NCBI RefSeq assembly: GCF_902712875.1
Contig: NZ_LR743509.1
Span: 992,001-1,056,000, forward strand
Origin: Hyphomicrobium sp. ghe19
GTDB lineage: Bacteria > Pseudomonadota > Alphaproteobacteria > Rhizobiales > Hyphomicrobiaceae
Direction of reading: 5' to 3'
DNA length: 64,000 bases
Part shown: positions 63,672 through 64,000 of the stretch, piece by piece
Layout of the letters: each line of letters begins with the position of its first letter
How positions within the stretch are numbered: the stretch's first letter is position 1
Made by a program: the position numbers and the translations under genes
The notes under the pieces: model-generated
Databases searched by the model: none
Told to the model about the DNA's origin: nothing
The model's input: the letters and a program-made list of their open reading frames with translations, nothing else

Positions 63672-63853
63672 CGTCGCTTGCCTGGCTCATTCCCGCGGCG
63701 CTGACGCTCGGCATGATGGGGCTCGCCGCCTTCCTCTGGGCGCTTCGCAGCGGTCAATTCGACGATCTCGAAGGCGCCAAGTGGCGCGCGATCAGCGATG
63801 ATAACGATCGCATGGCGACGGAATCGGATCGGAGCCGAGCCGACGATGTTTAG
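63668..63853 (+). CDS. ccoS: cbb3 oxidase maturation protein CcoS (FixS)
   Basis: 61 aa with one TM helix (WLIPAALTLGMMGLAAFLWA) and the characteristic acidic end LRSGQFDDLEGAKWRAISDD that identifies CcoS. It is needed to insert the copper and haem into CcoN. ATG at 63668 overlaps the ccoI stop by 4 bp and the stop at 63853 overlaps the next gene's start. Confidence 0.93.
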   Translation: MTSLAWLIPAALTLGMMGLAAFLWALRSGQFDDLEGAKWRAISDDNDRMATESDRSRADDV

Positions 63854-64000
63854 CGAGAGCTTCGTCAGCGGTATTGCCGTCGGGCTTGCCAGCGCGTTCC
63901 ATTGCGGCGCGATGTGTGGTGGCATTGCCTGCGGAGCGAACCTGCTGCTCGGCGCGAAAACTTCCGGAGATAGAAATCTCAATCTCGTACTGATGCAGGC
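63846..64000 (+). CDS. TauE/SafE (UreH-like) membrane transporter, N-terminal part (3' end outside window)
   Basis: 51 codons visible and still open at the window end. The signature FHCGAMCGGIACG matches the G-x-x-H-C-x-x-M-C-GG motif of the sulfite exporter TauE/SafE / UreH-like family that follows ccoS in many alphaproteobacteria and may take part in copper or cytochrome maturation. ATG at 63846 overlaps the ccoS stop region by 8 bp, extending the co-translated chain. Confidence 0.82.
   Translation, partial: MFSESFVSGIAVGLASAFHCGAMCGGIACGANLLLGAKTSGDRNLNLVLMQ

Noticed and set aside
1..64000. CRISPR arrays, transposases, phage genes, classical riboswitches
   Set aside because: None seen on reading the window in either direction.

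Overview
The window is a gene-dense, GC-rich stretch of an alphaproteobacterial chromosome. It is most likely from the Hyphomicrobiales, and a Hyphomicrobium-like organism is my best guess. The indications are the end of a suf operon (sufS-sufT-sufA), a divK-pleD pair, an EipB/DUF1849 envelope protein, pyrB followed by a degenerate class I pyrC, PutA, and a complete ccoNOQP-ccoGHIS cluster. The genus is inferred from gene content only. I see no transposase, integrase, phage gene or CRISPR array.

Layout. 0-2 kb: end of the suf operon plus a TfoX-domain gene. 2-6.6 kb: RhlE-type RNA helicase, aquaporin, membrane fatty-acid desaturase. 6.6-13.5 kb: parE, panC, putA and a small cupin. 13.5-19.3 kb: SPOR-domain D,D-carboxypeptidase, then clpS-clpA. 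19.4-24.4 kb: acetyltransferases, HIT protein, GDPD, RidA-like protein, eipB, DUF3572. 24.5-26.4 kb: divK-pleD cell-cycle and c-di-GMP signalling. 27-33.5 kb: leftward run of topA, rnr, a DUF983 gene, a Nudix gene and rpmG. 33.6-38.7 kb: dprA, plsY, pyrC, pyrB, ruvX. 38.9-42.8 kb: the gatC-gatA-gatB amidotransferase genes with a chorismate mutase and a small membrane protein inserted between gatA and gatB. 43-49.5 kb: cytochrome P450, small basic and membrane proteins, DedA protein, lipoproteins, qor and a glutathione S-transferase. 49.6 kb: tRNA-Ser(GCT). 50-53.8 kb: an apparently lower-GC glycan block (GT2, methyltransferase, 4-TM flippase-like protein, PMT-like glycosyltransferase). 53.9-64 kb: a microaerobic respiration cluster.

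How the genes work together. The right end is one functional unit. A leftward hemerythrin-hemN pair diverges from rightward ccoNOQP-ccoGHIS, with a FixK/FNR-like box in the shared control region. The pair would supply oxygen-independent haem synthesis and oxygen or redox sensing. The rightward genes would supply the cbb3 oxidase and its copper and haem assembly factors, chained by stop-start overlaps. ClpS-ClpA is an N-degron protease adaptor and unfoldase pair. DivK-PleD, preceded by a CtrA-like TTAA-N7-TTAC site, fits a dimorphic, asymmetrically dividing cell.

Most notable observations: a PyrC that has lost essentially all metal-binding residues next to pyrB; a chorismate mutase and a membrane protein translationally embedded in gatCAB; a four-gene putative lipid-linked sugar pathway just downstream of a tRNA gene; many probable TTG starts; and several tiny uncharacterised proteins with good ribosome-binding sites. 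Start codons were chosen by eye from Shine-Dalgarno sites and family lengths, so they carry more uncertainty than the gene calls.
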